A stretch of DNA of 64,000 nucleotides from Chlamydiales bacterium. GTDB taxonomy: Bacteria; Chlamydiota; Chlamydiia; Chlamydiales; Criblamydiaceae. The stretch lies in the NCBI GenBank assembly GCA_024233575.1, contig JACKPN010000001.1, forward strand, positions 248,001-312,000, read 5' to 3'. Positions 18,396 to 27,331 of this stretch are shown piece by piece. A model generated the notes under the pieces. That model was not told the origin of the DNA. It saw only the letters and a program-made list of their open reading frames with translations, and did not search any database. Numbering within the stretch: the first letter of the stretch is position 1; each line of letters opens with the position of its first letter. The translations under genes and the position numbers were made by a program.

Positions 18396-19190
18396 ATGAC
18401 CTCTTTTATAGAAAACTGCCCATGCATATGGCATCGTGCGTTTTTCTCCCAAAACACAGCTGTAGGCGCCGTCAATATTCCTACTGTCAATCAAGTCATC
18501 TGCCCTGAAAATTCTCTTAAAAAGATGGCTGATGCTTATGACCACTCTTTCGATGCAAGCAACCTTGAACGCAAAGAGTTTGAACAAGCGGAGAAAATTG
18601 CTGCCGATACACCTGAAGCATACGCTGATGCTGTCAAAGATTCCATACTTAAAGGCTCAGCCTCTCAGAGCCAAGACTTTCTATTCTCCTTCGTTAACAG
18701 ACATTTTCTGCAAAAGGCATACTCACAAAAAAAAGGCACGCGCCAATGCGAATTCACGACCAAATCCGGAGAAGATATCCACACTCAAAACCTCGCTGTC
18801 GTCCACCTCAAGGGACAGGGAGAGGTAGATCCGCCCTTCGCCAAAGAAAAGGTTGATTTATCGCAGCAACAACTACCGATACCTCAACAGATTGCCGTAT
18901 CTTCAATACAAGACGGAAGAGCGGTGTTTAACATCTTCAAGATCCCAACCACCCTTATTGAAATAGACCGAACACAAAGTGTATCTCGCAACCTATTCAA
19001 TATGGAAGCTCATGGATCCGACAGGTCGCGAGATGACCTGTACTTTCACTTCGCCGTCACAGCGCTTACATCTTTCAAGGTAGTCTTTACTGACTCATAT
19101 GGCATGGAGAGAGCTTTCGAGCTTTCAAGAAAGGTCCAACATCTAAGGACATTGAAAGACTTACAGGCGATTGACACTTTGATCTCCTGA
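18396..19190 (+). CDS. Unknown soluble protein between lpxC and lnt
   Basis: 264 residues, no family recognised. GGAG sits six bases before the ATG. No signal peptide or membrane helix is evident. The N-terminus contains CPCIWHRAFF, the middle has an acidic helical stretch (SNLERKEFEQAEKIAADTPE), and the C-terminal 80 residues look like an alpha/beta domain (GRAVFNIFKIPTTLIEIDRT). It is the only rightward gene between two leftward envelope genes, has its own start region, and ends 16 bases from the lnt stop. Chlamydia has lpxC and lnt adjacent, so this looks like an insertion. Confidence 0.65.
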   Translation: MTSFIENCPCIWHRAFFSQNTAVGAVNIPTVNQVICPENSLKKMADAYDHSFDASNLERKEFEQAEKIAADTPEAYADAVKDSILKGSASQSQDFLFSFVNRHFLQKAYSQKKGTRQCEFTTKSGEDIHTQNLAVVHLKGQGEVDPPFAKEKVDLSQQQLPIPQQIAVSSIQDGRAVFNIFKIPTTLIEIDRTQSVSRNLFNMEAHGSDRSRDDLYFHFAVTALTSFKVVFTDSYGMERAFELSRKVQHLRTLKDLQAIDTLIS

Positions 19191-19206
19191 AAGCGGCAAA
19201 AAAGCG

Positions 19207-20940
19207 CTAGAGTTTTCCCCTGAACCTGCCAAACCAGAGGGCCGGAAGGCAAAGGAAAGCGACGGTCAGTATCAAGCTGTCGCCGGTACGTGAGTATAAC
19301 GTATCGTACGTGTAGGTAGGCAGCTCGACATGAAGGACATCGGACAGCCATTCATAATGTTCATCATCGCCTAGCGTACACAACTGTCGCCCTAAACTGT
19401 CTACAGCGCCTGTCAGTCCGGTGTTGCAGGCACGAACAAGAGGCACGCCGGACTCAACTGTACGTAAACGCGCATGATCGAAATGTTGCTGAGGAAGGCG
19501 AGAATTAGGAAACCAGGCATCGTTAGTCAAGTTGACAATCAACTCAGCGCCAAGAGCACGACTTTCACGCATAAGGTTGCCAAAAGTCTCTTCATAGCAG
19601 ATCGAAAGCGTTAGCGGTAGACCGGCGCAATTGAAGACCTTGGGTTCTGTACCGAAAGCATAAGTGCCGTTCACGCCATACTGTGCAGCAAGCTCGCGGC
19701 AGAATTCAAAAGGAATATACTCACCCATCGGTACCAAAACTCGCTTATCGTAGCGCTCAGTCTTGAACACGTGATAAAACGATTCTTCATCATAGCTGCC
19801 GGTATCCCACTGTTTCTGCGGCTGAAAATGAAATGCAGAGCTAAAGTAACTGCGATGGCCAGCCTCGTCCTCTTCTACATCTTCTAAACCTATGATCACA
19901 GAGGCGTCGAAATAGTTTGCAAGCAACTGCGTCCAATAAGCGTTGTTGACTAGTGTGATCTTACCTTGCGGGGTGTCGAATGTCTGCGCTAACGGAGAAT
20001 GTAACGGAGGAAGAGACGCCAACACTTCCTCGCCTAACAATGATAGTGCCTTCGCTCTAACGTATTCGATCGGAAAGACGAATGAGTACGTTCCGCAAGG
20101 GACAGTCCCCTCGGGAAGGACGATGAGATCGAAATCTTTTCCTTTATGCTGCCTCATGATCGCAAGGATCTGTCCCCACTCTTCAATAGTATGGGCAATC
20201 ATAGCATGACGGTCGCTGATGCCGGAAGCTTCTTCAACTTCAAAGCCTGTCTGTACAAGAGCGACAGAGTAGGGTTTGTTCTGCTTTTCATGGAGAACGA
20301 ACGCCTGTTCATGCTGGCCAAGCTTGTAATAGCCATAGAGGAAAGGTAAAGCTGCGGCGATAGCCCAAATGGCGACAGGAACCTTTGCAAGATTGGCCTT
20401 CCATGCGCGAAGAGCGAATAAATTGACCAAGATCACCCAAAATGAAAGGCCATACACCCCCCAAATTGAAGCCATCTGGATCGAAAAGACGTTGCCGCTG
20501 AGAGCAAGACCTGCCGGGTTCCATGTGAAACCGCTAAGAAAAAATAAACGCGACCATTCAAGAAGCGTCCAAACAGCGGCGATACCAAAGAGGGCGGGTA
20601 ACTTTTTGATCGTATTTTCCGTAATGAACAAGCAAAGAATTCCAAATTGTATACCAAAGCCAATGCAATAAAGAGAGTAGACAGCATAGATGTAAACATA
20701 GGGATGGCTGAGAGACCATGACAGTTGGATTGCCTGAATGAGAGAGAACCACGCCAGGCCGGCAAAAAAACGCAGTCTAGCGTTGTCAATATCAATGATG
20801 ACAGCCCAAAAAAGGGCATAGCCGATAATGGCTGCTACAATACTTAGCCACGAGGCAAATGCCGGCTGTCCGAATCCTACTATTACCAAGGAAAGGAGCG
20901 CTAAACCGCTTTTTTGAAATAAGTTCATCTTCTCAGTCAT
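19207..20940 (-). CDS. lnt: Apolipoprotein N-acyltransferase
   Basis: 577 residues. It adds the third acyl chain to lipoproteins at the inner membrane. About six N-terminal helices (residues 8-220) precede a periplasmic nitrilase-like domain. The catalytic triad is visible: Glu in IVLPEGTVP, Lys in RYDKRVLVPMGEYIPFEFC, and Cys in LTLSICYEETFGNLMRE. NLTNDAWFPNSRLPQQHFDH is typical. A C-terminal helix closes the protein. The ATG at 20940 or 20928 could be used. Its neighbour lpxC and the several lipoproteins in this window fit its role. Confidence 0.96.
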   Translation of the reverse strand: MTEKMNLFQKSGLALLSLVIVGFGQPAFASWLSIVAAIIGYALFWAVIIDIDNARLRFFAGLAWFSLIQAIQLSWSLSHPYVYIYAVYSLYCIGFGIQFGILCLFITENTIKKLPALFGIAAVWTLLEWSRLFFLSGFTWNPAGLALSGNVFSIQMASIWGVYGLSFWVILVNLFALRAWKANLAKVPVAIWAIAAALPFLYGYYKLGQHEQAFVLHEKQNKPYSVALVQTGFEVEEASGISDRHAMIAHTIEEWGQILAIMRQHKGKDFDLIVLPEGTVPCGTYSFVFPIEYVRAKALSLLGEEVLASLPPLHSPLAQTFDTPQGKITLVNNAYWTQLLANYFDASVIIGLEDVEEDEAGHRSYFSSAFHFQPQKQWDTGSYDEESFYHVFKTERYDKRVLVPMGEYIPFEFCRELAAQYGVNGTYAFGTEPKVFNCAGLPLTLSICYEETFGNLMRESRALGAELIVNLTNDAWFPNSRLPQQHFDHARLRTVESGVPLVRACNTGLTGAVDSLGRQLCTLGDDEHYEWLSDVLHVELPTYTYDTLYSRTGDSLILTVAFLCLPALWFGRFRGKL

Positions 20941-20981
20941 GCGTAGAATTGTAACAAAAAAATATTTATATCCACAACGAT

Positions 20982-21008
20982 AAAACTCGGGCGCAGCGCC
21001 CGAGTTTT
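20982..21008. terminator. Intrinsic terminator after the doxX-like gene
   Basis: Stem AAAACTCGGGC / GCCCGAGTTTT (20982-20992 and 20998-21008), loop GCAGC; A-tract and T-tract arms allow termination on both strands. It separates the DoxX gene from lnt. Confidence 0.8.
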
Positions 21009-21017
21009 ATCTAAAAA

Positions 21018-21443
21018 TTATTTACAGCAAGAAGAGTCCGAACAACCTTTCGAATCGAAAGAGCAATGACCCGCCCCGCAGCTAAACACGTAAAGAAGTC
21101 CGCCGATCAATCCTAAGTTCATGATGAACGAGACTTTCTCAAGGTGCATCTCCGCTCCTTCCTGCGCCCAAAAATCGTTGAATAGATAGGTGTATGCTAT
21201 CATATAAAGAACAAGCATCAATGCACCCCAACGCGCCCATATCCCTAAAAGCAGGGAAAAGCCGCCGACAAGCTCAATAACGCATGCGCCAACTACCAGA
21301 GCGTTCGCACTGGCAAGACCATGAGACTGCATGAACTGTACCGATTCATCGAAATGAAGGACCTTGCTGACCCCTCCCCAAATGAAGAATGCGCTCAAAA
21401 GCACTCTTCCCAATAACATGACAAACGATTTAAAACCTGACAT
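21018..21443 (-). CDS. DoxX-family membrane protein with a Cys-rich tail
   Basis: 141 residues from the ATG at 21443, with GGAG seven bases upstream (a TTG at 21458 is less likely). Four hydrophobic segments match the DoxX four-helix bundle: VMLLGRVLLSAFFIWGGVSK, then VVGACVIELVGGFSLLLGI, WGALMLVLYMIAYTYLF and FIMNLGLIGGLLYVF. DoxX proteins take part in redox or sulfur chemistry at the membrane in some bacteria. The last 20 residues add six cysteines and a histidine (CGAGHCSFDSKGCSDSSCCK), suggesting metal binding. It forms a leftward unit with two secreted paralogues upstream. Confidence 0.85.
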   Translation of the reverse strand: MSGFKSFVMLLGRVLLSAFFIWGGVSKVLHFDESVQFMQSHGLASANALVVGACVIELVGGFSLLLGIWARWGALMLVLYMIAYTYLFNDFWAQEGAEMHLEKVSFIMNLGLIGGLLYVFSCGAGHCSFDSKGCSDSSCCK

Positions 21444-21482
21444 TGTTTTTCTCCTCAATGTTTGTTTTTTGATGTAACTTAC

Positions 21483-21953
21483 TTATGCTCCCCGCCAGCC
21501 GCGATTGAACCAGTTGTCATCCTGGCGCCAGCCGCTCCAATGCGGCGTTCCGTCATCATCCCGCAGCTCGATCTCCTTGCCGTCAACCTCGATTTTGGAA
21601 GCAAGGATCGCCGTTAAGTCTTTATATGTAACACGGGAGCCGGTAACTTTGATATGTTCGCCTTCTTTGATAGTGACATCCTGGTTCTCGATAAACCACT
21701 CTGGCGCTAAAGCCGCAGCAATTTCCTCGCCGCCGGTGTCGACAATAACAAACGTTCCATTTCCGATTCCCTTATCCCGCTGGTATACTCCCACTCTTTT
21801 GACAGTACCTTCTATCGTTTCCACAGTGCTGACATCGTACATCCCTTTCGATGTACCTGTCCCCCAGTTCCATCCGCTCGCCCAGTTAATCGGTTCATAG
21901 CAAAATCCCAAAACGGGAGAGCACAAAAAAAGAATTGTCAGCAGACGTCTCAT
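21483..21953 (-). CDS. Small secreted protein, OB-fold-like, paralogue of the upstream gene
   Basis: 156 residues from the ATG at 21953, which has GAGG six bases upstream; the longer frame from 22007 would overlap the upstream gene. A signal peptide covers about residues 1-18 (MRRLLTILFLCSPVLGFCYE). The rest is beta-rich: ETIEGTVKRVGVYQRDKGIG, APEWFIENQDVTIKEGEHIK, and a C-terminal LRDDDGTPHWSGWRQDDNWF. The layout is like small periplasmic OB-fold (BOF-type) proteins. It shares the GTP-W-S-x-W end and the WF-x-NQ motif with its neighbour, so the two are tandem duplicates. Confidence 0.7.
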   Translation of the reverse strand: MRRLLTILFLCSPVLGFCYEPINWASGWNWGTGTSKGMYDVSTVETIEGTVKRVGVYQRDKGIGNGTFVIVDTGGEEIAAALAPEWFIENQDVTIKEGEHIKVTGSRVTYKDLTAILASKIEVDGKEIELRDDDGTPHWSGWRQDDNWFNRGWRGA

Positions 21954-21960
21954 TCTTACC

Positions 21961-22434
21961 TCACCAATTAAAAGGGGAACCGTGTGTTTGCCTGAACGAC
22001 GAGCCATTCATTTGAAAGAAAGTATCATCATCGCTCCAGGCGCTCCAAATCGGGGTGCCGTCATCTTCACGGATGCGTACTTCGTGATCCTTTAGCAGAA
22101 TCCGTGTAGTCAAAAATCCCTCATCACGTTCAGTTCCATGAAGACGAACTAGATCATTCTGATTGAAGGCAACTCCTTGATTCTGAAGAAACCAGGAAGG
22201 TCCAATATCAGCAAGCATCGGTCCCCGCGCTGTTTTGACCTTCAAGGCCATGTGGTTGCCTACTCCTGATAGTTGCTGTATCTGCTCGACACCAACTACA
22301 ATACCAAAAACAGTGTCAAGCTCTTCTGGAGCAATCAACATTAATCCTGCATTATCATCGCCGCCCGCTCCTGCGTAGCCGGAATGGCAGATCATCGTTA
22401 ATCCAATACCTAACAATAAGCATAGTCGGCGCAT
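21961..22434 (-). CDS. Small secreted protein, OB-fold-like, paralogue of the downstream gene
   Basis: 157 residues with a signal peptide (MRRLCLLLGIGLTMICHSGY, cleavage near residue 20). The mature part parallels its neighbour: TVFGIVVGVEQIQQLSGVG, then PSWFLQNQGVAFNQNDLVRL, then IREDDGTPIWSAWSDDDTFF. GGAG lies seven bases before the ATG. It ends 7 bases before the next start. Function unknown; the linkage to DoxX suggests a shared periplasmic or redox task, which is inference. Confidence 0.7.
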   Translation of the reverse strand: MRRLCLLLGIGLTMICHSGYAGAGGDDNAGLMLIAPEELDTVFGIVVGVEQIQQLSGVGNHMALKVKTARGPMLADIGPSWFLQNQGVAFNQNDLVRLHGTERDEGFLTTRILLKDHEVRIREDDGTPIWSAWSDDDTFFQMNGSSFRQTHGSPFNW

Positions 22435-22515
22435 AACTCGTCTCCTTACTTGTCAATTCGCAGTCTATCCACAGAAATACCCATTATCAAGTTAATTTTT
22501 AATATGCAATTCTCC

Positions 22516-22544
22516 TTGATGAAACTTCCCTTCTAGGTTACAAT
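22516..22544 (+). promoter_or_regulatory. Predicted promoter of the RNA methyltransferase gene
   Basis: TTGATG (22516-22521), 17-base spacer, TACAAT (22539-22544). Transcription would begin about 20 bases before the ATG at 22572. Confidence 0.5.
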
Positions 22545-22571
22545 ACGTAAATCATTAATTTATTGCCGGTT

Positions 22572-23723
22572 ATGGATAAAACACCCTTTCGTGAACATCA
22601 TTTATTAATCCTGCTGGAAGAGTATGATAATCAATCGCTTCCGCTAGACTATTTAATAAATCGCTACTTCCGCGCACACCATGCATTAGGTTCTAAGGAT
22701 CGTGCCTATATCGCCGAGACTGCTTATACCCTCGTACGCTGGCGGGGCTTGTTAGACTACCTGAGCTGCAAGGACGCAAAATGGGAGCAAAGGCTACGTG
22801 CGTATGAAACTCTCGATATTTCGAAATATCTTGAAGATGAGACGATTCCTTTGCATATTCGCTACAGTTTTCCGAAAGAGCTGTTCGATTCCATTTTAGA
22901 CAGCATGGGCGTTGAAGATGCCAAGGCCTTCTGTTATGCGAGCAATTTCCCAGCTCCCACGACGATCCGAGCTAATACGCTGAAAATCAGTAGAGAAGAG
23001 CTGTTGCAACAGCTATCCGACCGCTACCCCTTAGAGTTGTGCTCATATGCAGAGGCGGGGCTGCGATTTCTGAAAAAAGAGAATTTTTTTCTCTTGCCTG
23101 AGTTTAAAAGCGGATTTTTCGAGGTTCAGGACGAAGGCAGCCAGCTCCTTGCCGCGCTCGTTGCCGCGAAGCCGGGACAGTTAGTTATGGACTACTGTTC
23201 AGGATCCGGAGGCAAAGCTTTGGCTATCGCTCCCTTGATGCAGAACCGTGGGCAGCTCTATCTTCACGATGTCCGCAAGCATGCTCTATTCGAAGCGCGC
23301 AAGCGGCTGCGCCGCGCAGGTATTCAAAACGCACAAATCATCGAAGCGGAATCATCCAAATTAAAAAGACTTAAGCAATCAATGGACTGGGTTTTAGTGG
23401 ATGCCCCCTGTTCCGGAACAGGAACGCTTCGTCGCAACCCTGATATGAAGTGGAAAATCGACAAGGCGACGATTGCGCGTCTGCGCGGGTTGCAAAGAAC
23501 GATTTTTGAGAAGGCGTTGAGCTTTTTAAAGCGTGACGGCAAGATCGTATATGGTACTTGCAGTGTGTTGAAAGAAGAAAATCAAGACCAGCTCAGCCAC
23601 TTTATGGAAACCTATGGGCTGGAGCTTGTCACCAAACCTCTAAGCACCCGCCCCGCTATCGGCGGCATGGACGGTTTCTTCGGTGCTGTCATGAGAAGAA
23701 GGTGTTCAACAAAGGCAAAATAG
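22572..23723 (+). CDS. RsmB/NOP2/Sun-family RNA m5C methyltransferase
   Basis: 383 residues from the ATG at 22572; a TTG three codons earlier is unlikely. SAM-dependent cytosine-C5 methylation of RNA. An N-terminal NusB-like or PUA-like part precedes the methyltransferase core: motif I (MDYCSGSGGKALAIAPL), motif IV with a cysteine (VLVDAPCSGTGTLRRNPDMK), and the catalytic-cysteine motif VI (GKIVYGTCSVLKEENQDQL). Both family cysteines are present. Shorter than E. coli RsmB (about 430), so the exact rRNA target is uncertain. No strong ribosome-binding site. Confidence 0.9.
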   Translation: MDKTPFREHHLLILLEEYDNQSLPLDYLINRYFRAHHALGSKDRAYIAETAYTLVRWRGLLDYLSCKDAKWEQRLRAYETLDISKYLEDETIPLHIRYSFPKELFDSILDSMGVEDAKAFCYASNFPAPTTIRANTLKISREELLQQLSDRYPLELCSYAEAGLRFLKKENFFLLPEFKSGFFEVQDEGSQLLAALVAAKPGQLVMDYCSGSGGKALAIAPLMQNRGQLYLHDVRKHALFEARKRLRRAGIQNAQIIEAESSKLKRLKQSMDWVLVDAPCSGTGTLRRNPDMKWKIDKATIARLRGLQRTIFEKALSFLKRDGKIVYGTCSVLKEENQDQLSHFMETYGLELVTKPLSTRPAIGGMDGFFGAVMRRRCSTKAK

Positions 23724-23732
23724 TTTATTATT

Positions 23733-24056
23733 GAGCCGCTTGCAAAATTAGACGGATATGGTTTTTCTAGCAATTTTGTGACAAACAGTAAGTGTTCATA
23801 GGGCGTTACCCTAGAGGAAATGCTCAGCTTAATGCAGATCGGTTGATTTTTAACGAGCAAATGGCCTTGTGCTATGGGCTAGGGAGAAGTAACCGAGATG
23901 CGCAAAATGTGAGTATTTTCTGGAGAAACACCCTTTGAATACTTACAGCAAATATAGGGCTGAATTCGAAGTAAACTGATGACAGTTTGCGATAACGAGC
24001 ACAAAGCGAGACTAAAAATTGCAGGAAATATGCCCAAATCATTTTGCAAGCGGCTC
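23733..24056. mobile_element. MITE-like palindromic element, copy 1 (intergenic, 324 bp)
   Basis: Fills most of the 367-base gap 23724-24090. The ends are perfect 16-bp inverted repeats, GAGCCGCTTGCAAAAT at 23733-23748 and its reverse complement at 24041-24056. TATT flanks both ends and may be the target duplication. No transposase is encoded. The first 45 and last 100 bases match copy 2 at 51574-51731 (for example TATGGTTTTTCTAGCAATTTT at 23757-23777). The middle 180 bases are unique to this copy. The right-end frame encodes PNHFASGS, as in copy 2. Confidence 0.8.
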
Positions 24057-24090
24057 TATTGTTGTGGAATTTATTAGGTAGAAGAGAACG

Positions 24091-25134
24091 ATGAAAAAAA
24101 TAGTTTTATCCTTTTCATTGCTGTCAGTGTTGACACTATCCCCTTTGGATGCAGTAAAAAACGATATGTTCCTCATGCAGAATGTGCCAACGCACATCGA
24201 GGTGAACAACCGCATCCTTGCTGTTGTCAATGGCAAGCCGATCTCCGTCTACGACCTGATGAAGAAAATGGACATTATCTTCTACAAGCAGTTCCCTCAG
24301 TACACTTCCAATGCCGAGGCCCGCTTTCAATTCTACCAGATGGGATGGCGCCAGGTTCTCAATGAAATGATCGATAAAGAGCTCATCCTTGCCGATGCCG
24401 AAGAGAACAAGGTAGAAGTCAGTCATGGCGATGTTCGTCAAGAAATGGAGAAAATGTTCGGACCGGACATCCTCACCAACTTAGACTCAATAGGCATGAC
24501 GTACGAAGAAGCGATAAAAATCCTTGAAGGCGACATTATCATTCGCCGTGTCGTCCTTGGAAGAGTCAACAGCAAAGCATTCCGGCAGGTTACTCCGCAG
24601 ATGATCCGTAAAGCTTACGATGAATATGCTAAAGAAAATGCCCGTCCACCCAAGTGGAGCTACTATGTCGTCTCCATCCGCGATGAAAAACCGAAAGATG
24701 GTGCAATGACTGCTAGCATCGTCCACCGTCTCCTTGCTGAAGAGAATGTCGATATCGAACAACTCAAAGAAAAAGTTCCTCAAACAACAAGCCGTGTCAA
24801 TGTATCGGAACCTTTCACTCACAACGAGAAAGAGGTTTCTGAATCGTACTTGGAAGTTCTAAAGCAGCTAAAACCAAATACATTCAGCATGCCCATTGCA
24901 CAGAAAAGTCGTGCAAGCAATGGGACGGTCTACCGCATCTTTTATTTGAAAGAGAGCATTCCCGGAGGAGTCCCTCCTTTGCAAGAGGTAGAAAACATGC
25001 TTAAAGGCAAGCTCCTCGATAATGCCGTGGCAAAAGAAAGCGATGCCTACCTCAAGCATCTTCGCGAACACTTTGATGTCAGTGACGAGCAGATCTCTAT
25101 CCCTGACGACTTTCAGCCTTTTATCCTTAGGTAG
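24091..25134 (+). CDS. SurA-like periplasmic chaperone
   Basis: 347 residues. Signal peptide at about residues 1-21 (MKKIVLSFSLLSVLTLSPLD). The SurA N-terminal domain follows: NNRILAVVNGKPISVYDLMK at about 38-58 and WRQVLNEMIDKELILADAEE at about 89-110. The C-terminal part (about 185-300) may be a degenerate parvulin domain (YYVVSIRDEKPKDGAMTASI). SurA escorts outer-membrane proteins to the BAM machine. It lies 5 bases before rsmA, the surA-rsmA pairing found in many bacteria. Its upstream region is the inverted-repeat element. Confidence 0.85.
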   Translation: MKKIVLSFSLLSVLTLSPLDAVKNDMFLMQNVPTHIEVNNRILAVVNGKPISVYDLMKKMDIIFYKQFPQYTSNAEARFQFYQMGWRQVLNEMIDKELILADAEENKVEVSHGDVRQEMEKMFGPDILTNLDSIGMTYEEAIKILEGDIIIRRVVLGRVNSKAFRQVTPQMIRKAYDEYAKENARPPKWSYYVVSIRDEKPKDGAMTASIVHRLLAEENVDIEQLKEKVPQTTSRVNVSEPFTHNEKEVSESYLEVLKQLKPNTFSMPIAQKSRASNGTVYRIFYLKESIPGGVPPLQEVENMLKGKLLDNAVAKESDAYLKHLREHFDVSDEQISIPDDFQPFILR

Positions 25135-25139
25135 CGCCG

Positions 25140-26006
25140 ATGCCTTTATATAAGCCGAGCGAACTGCGACAATTCCTGCAAGAAATCGGCATCCACCCAA
25201 AAAAAGCTTTCTCACAAAACTTTTTGATAGACGGCAATATCATTAAAAAAATTGTGCGCTGCGCCGAGGTAAAGCCGGGCGATATCGTTCTGGAGATTGG
25301 GCCAGGCCCCGGAGCCTTGACCGAAGAACTCTTAGCCGCAGGCGCACAAGTTCTAGCTGTGGAGAAAGATAGGAATTTGGCTCAAGCTCTTCATCGGTTA
25401 GATCCTGAAGGCGGCGCTCTCGATATTCTAGAAGAAGATATTCTAGATGTCGATATCGAGAAAGTTCTGGGCAACAAACTAGGCAAAGGGAAACGTGCAA
25501 AGCTCATCGCTAACCTGCCCTACAATATTACCACACCGATTTTGGCGCGCTTTGTACCCATGCAACATCTTTTTGAGTCAATCGTCGTCATGGTTCAGGA
25601 TGAAGTGGGCAGAAGGTTCACCGCCGTTCCCGGCGGTTCAGAATATGGATCGTTCACTGTTTTTCTAAATTTCTACTGCATCCCGGAATATGCTTTTACT
25701 GTCAGCAACAATAGTTTCTATCCTGTTCCTAAAGTACAGTCAGCAGTAGTTAAATTGTTACCGCAGCCGCAACCGCATGTAAAAAATATCGACCGTTTTT
25801 TCATGCTCACAAGAACAGCTTTTGAACAGCGTCGCAAAATGCTAAGAGGTTCTTTACGAAAACTCTATCCTTCAGAAGACGTTGTCGAAGCGCTGGTACA
25901 GCTAGGAAAAAACCCCGAAGCGCGTCCTCAGGAGCTTTCGGTCGAAGATTTTATCAACCTGTATCACCTGCTATCGGCGAATCAGGAAAAGAAATCCGGC
26001 CAATAG
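25140..26006 (+). CDS. rsmA: 16S rRNA A1518/A1519 dimethyltransferase
   Basis: 288 residues. SAM-dependent dimethylation of two adenines at the 3' end of 16S rRNA. Signatures: KKAFSQNFLIDGNIIKKIVR, SAM motif VLEIGPGPGALTEELLAAGA, catalytic IANLPYNITTPI (NLPY), and the C-terminal FEQRRKMLRGSL. Normal length. The last 36 bases overlap the 3' end of the convergent dacF gene, so both proteins are read from the same DNA there. Confidence 0.97.
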   Translation: MPLYKPSELRQFLQEIGIHPKKAFSQNFLIDGNIIKKIVRCAEVKPGDIVLEIGPGPGALTEELLAAGAQVLAVEKDRNLAQALHRLDPEGGALDILEEDILDVDIEKVLGNKLGKGKRAKLIANLPYNITTPILARFVPMQHLFESIVVMVQDEVGRRFTAVPGGSEYGSFTVFLNFYCIPEYAFTVSNNSFYPVPKVQSAVVKLLPQPQPHVKNIDRFFMLTRTAFEQRRKMLRGSLRKLYPSEDVVEALVQLGKNPEARPQELSVEDFINLYHLLSANQEKKSGQ

Positions 26007-27272
26007 CGTAAACGCCATCATGATGACAGCGCTCTTCCATATCGGCGCAAATCCCGCATTGTCACTCATCCCTTCAACCTTCGGATCGCTCCGGAAAAGC
26101 TGTTTGAAGGCGTAGCCCCATGATCTTCCCACGTCATCTTTAGCATAAATCGGCACCGTTTGCACGATACGCCCCTCCTCAGTAGATAGCTGTAAATTTC
26201 CGACATGCTGCCCCTTAACGATCGGCAACTGCACCTCTTTCCAAAATAACTTACACTTAAAATTAGGTTCCTCTGCAGGAAAAAAATCCGCGCACACATC
26301 AGTATCGATATATGTTTGCACAACACGCGCTGCGCCATCGATTTTTAGCTGATATTTTTGCGGTCCTGCCTTCAATAGAACACGTCGCATCGGCGACTGG
26401 GCAAAAGCGGCCTCGAAAAGTTTTTTAGCATCGTGATAACAGTCATCACGGTCTTTTACTTTAATCAGAACGGCGATCAAAGTGCGTCCGTCGCTTTCAG
26501 CAGCGGCAACATAAGTATTTTGTGCTGCGGCATGGTAGCCTGTCTTAACACCGATTGCTTTAGGGTAATATACTTTTCTTCCGCTACGAATCATCTTATT
26601 TGTCTGAACAAGAGTCGTCGGATTTTGTTTATTGGTTTTCGGACGCGTGTATTTAACTGTTTTCACCATCATCCGAAATTCTTTGTCTTTCAAAGCCTCT
26701 CGTGTCATCAGCGCCATATCGTACGCTGTCGTCAAATGCTTCGGATGATGCAGGCCATGAGGGTTGCAGAAATGAGTATTATGGCAGCCAATGCTCTTCA
26801 AATAGCTGTTCACCTCTTCCATGAAACCGGGGATTGTTCCTCCGACATATTGGGCTATGACGTTCGCGGCATCGTTTCCGGAGGCTATCATCATTCCGAA
26901 AAGCAAATCCCTCAAAGTCAGCACCTCTCCCGCCTTGATCCCGATATGCATACCATCATGAACAAGCCAATAGGCTGGCAATGTATAGCTGGAGCGTTTT
27001 TTTGCCTCTTCCGATACCGAGGCGACCGATTCACGCTCGGCCGTCACGGGAACGTCAAGGTCATGCCTTTGCACTCTTAAGGCATATAAAGCCGTCGCTA
27101 TCTTCGTGATGCTAGCGGGATACTGAAGAGTGTGAGCATTTTTTTCGTAAAGAATTGCCCCCGTATCAGCATTCATGACAATTGCGGATTCAGCGTGGAC
27201 CGCGACCTGAAGAGGAGAAGCCATAACATACTGACTACAAACGACTAGAAATAAAAAAACTGCCTGCTTCAT
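25971..27272 (-). CDS. dacF: D-alanyl-D-alanine carboxypeptidase
   Basis: 433 residues from the ATG at 27272 (GGGAA upstream; a TTG one codon earlier is unlikely). Signal peptide about residues 1-19. Serine penicillin-binding motifs are complete: SITK with Ser54 and Lys57, SGN in MIASGNDAANVIAQ, and KTG in AIGVKTGYHAAAQ. A PBP5-like beta domain follows, and a C-terminal membrane anchor (VIMMAFTLLAGFLFLIRR). It trims peptidoglycan stem peptides; Chlamydiae use peptidoglycan for division. The 3' end overlaps rsmA. Confidence 0.95.
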   Translation of the reverse strand: MKQAVFLFLVVCSQYVMASPLQVAVHAESAIVMNADTGAILYEKNAHTLQYPASITKIATALYALRVQRHDLDVPVTAERESVASVSEEAKKRSSYTLPAYWLVHDGMHIGIKAGEVLTLRDLLFGMMIASGNDAANVIAQYVGGTIPGFMEEVNSYLKSIGCHNTHFCNPHGLHHPKHLTTAYDMALMTREALKDKEFRMMVKTVKYTRPKTNKQNPTTLVQTNKMIRSGRKVYYPKAIGVKTGYHAAAQNTYVAAAESDGRTLIAVLIKVKDRDDCYHDAKKLFEAAFAQSPMRRVLLKAGPQKYQLKIDGAARVVQTYIDTDVCADFFPAEEPNFKCKLFWKEVQLPIVKGQHVGNLQLSTEEGRIVQTVPIYAKDDVGRSWGYAFKQLFRSDPKVEGMSDNAGFAPIWKSAVIMMAFTLLAGFLFLIRR

Positions 27273-27331
27273 CAAAATATTCCCTTAACAGAACAACTTT
27301 ACCTGAAATGCCCCCTATTTTCAACTGATCG

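Noticed and set aside
23612..23860. 82-codon leftward frame across the end of the methyltransferase gene and element copy 1
   Set aside because: Antisense to conserved coding sequence and then inside the inverted-repeat element.
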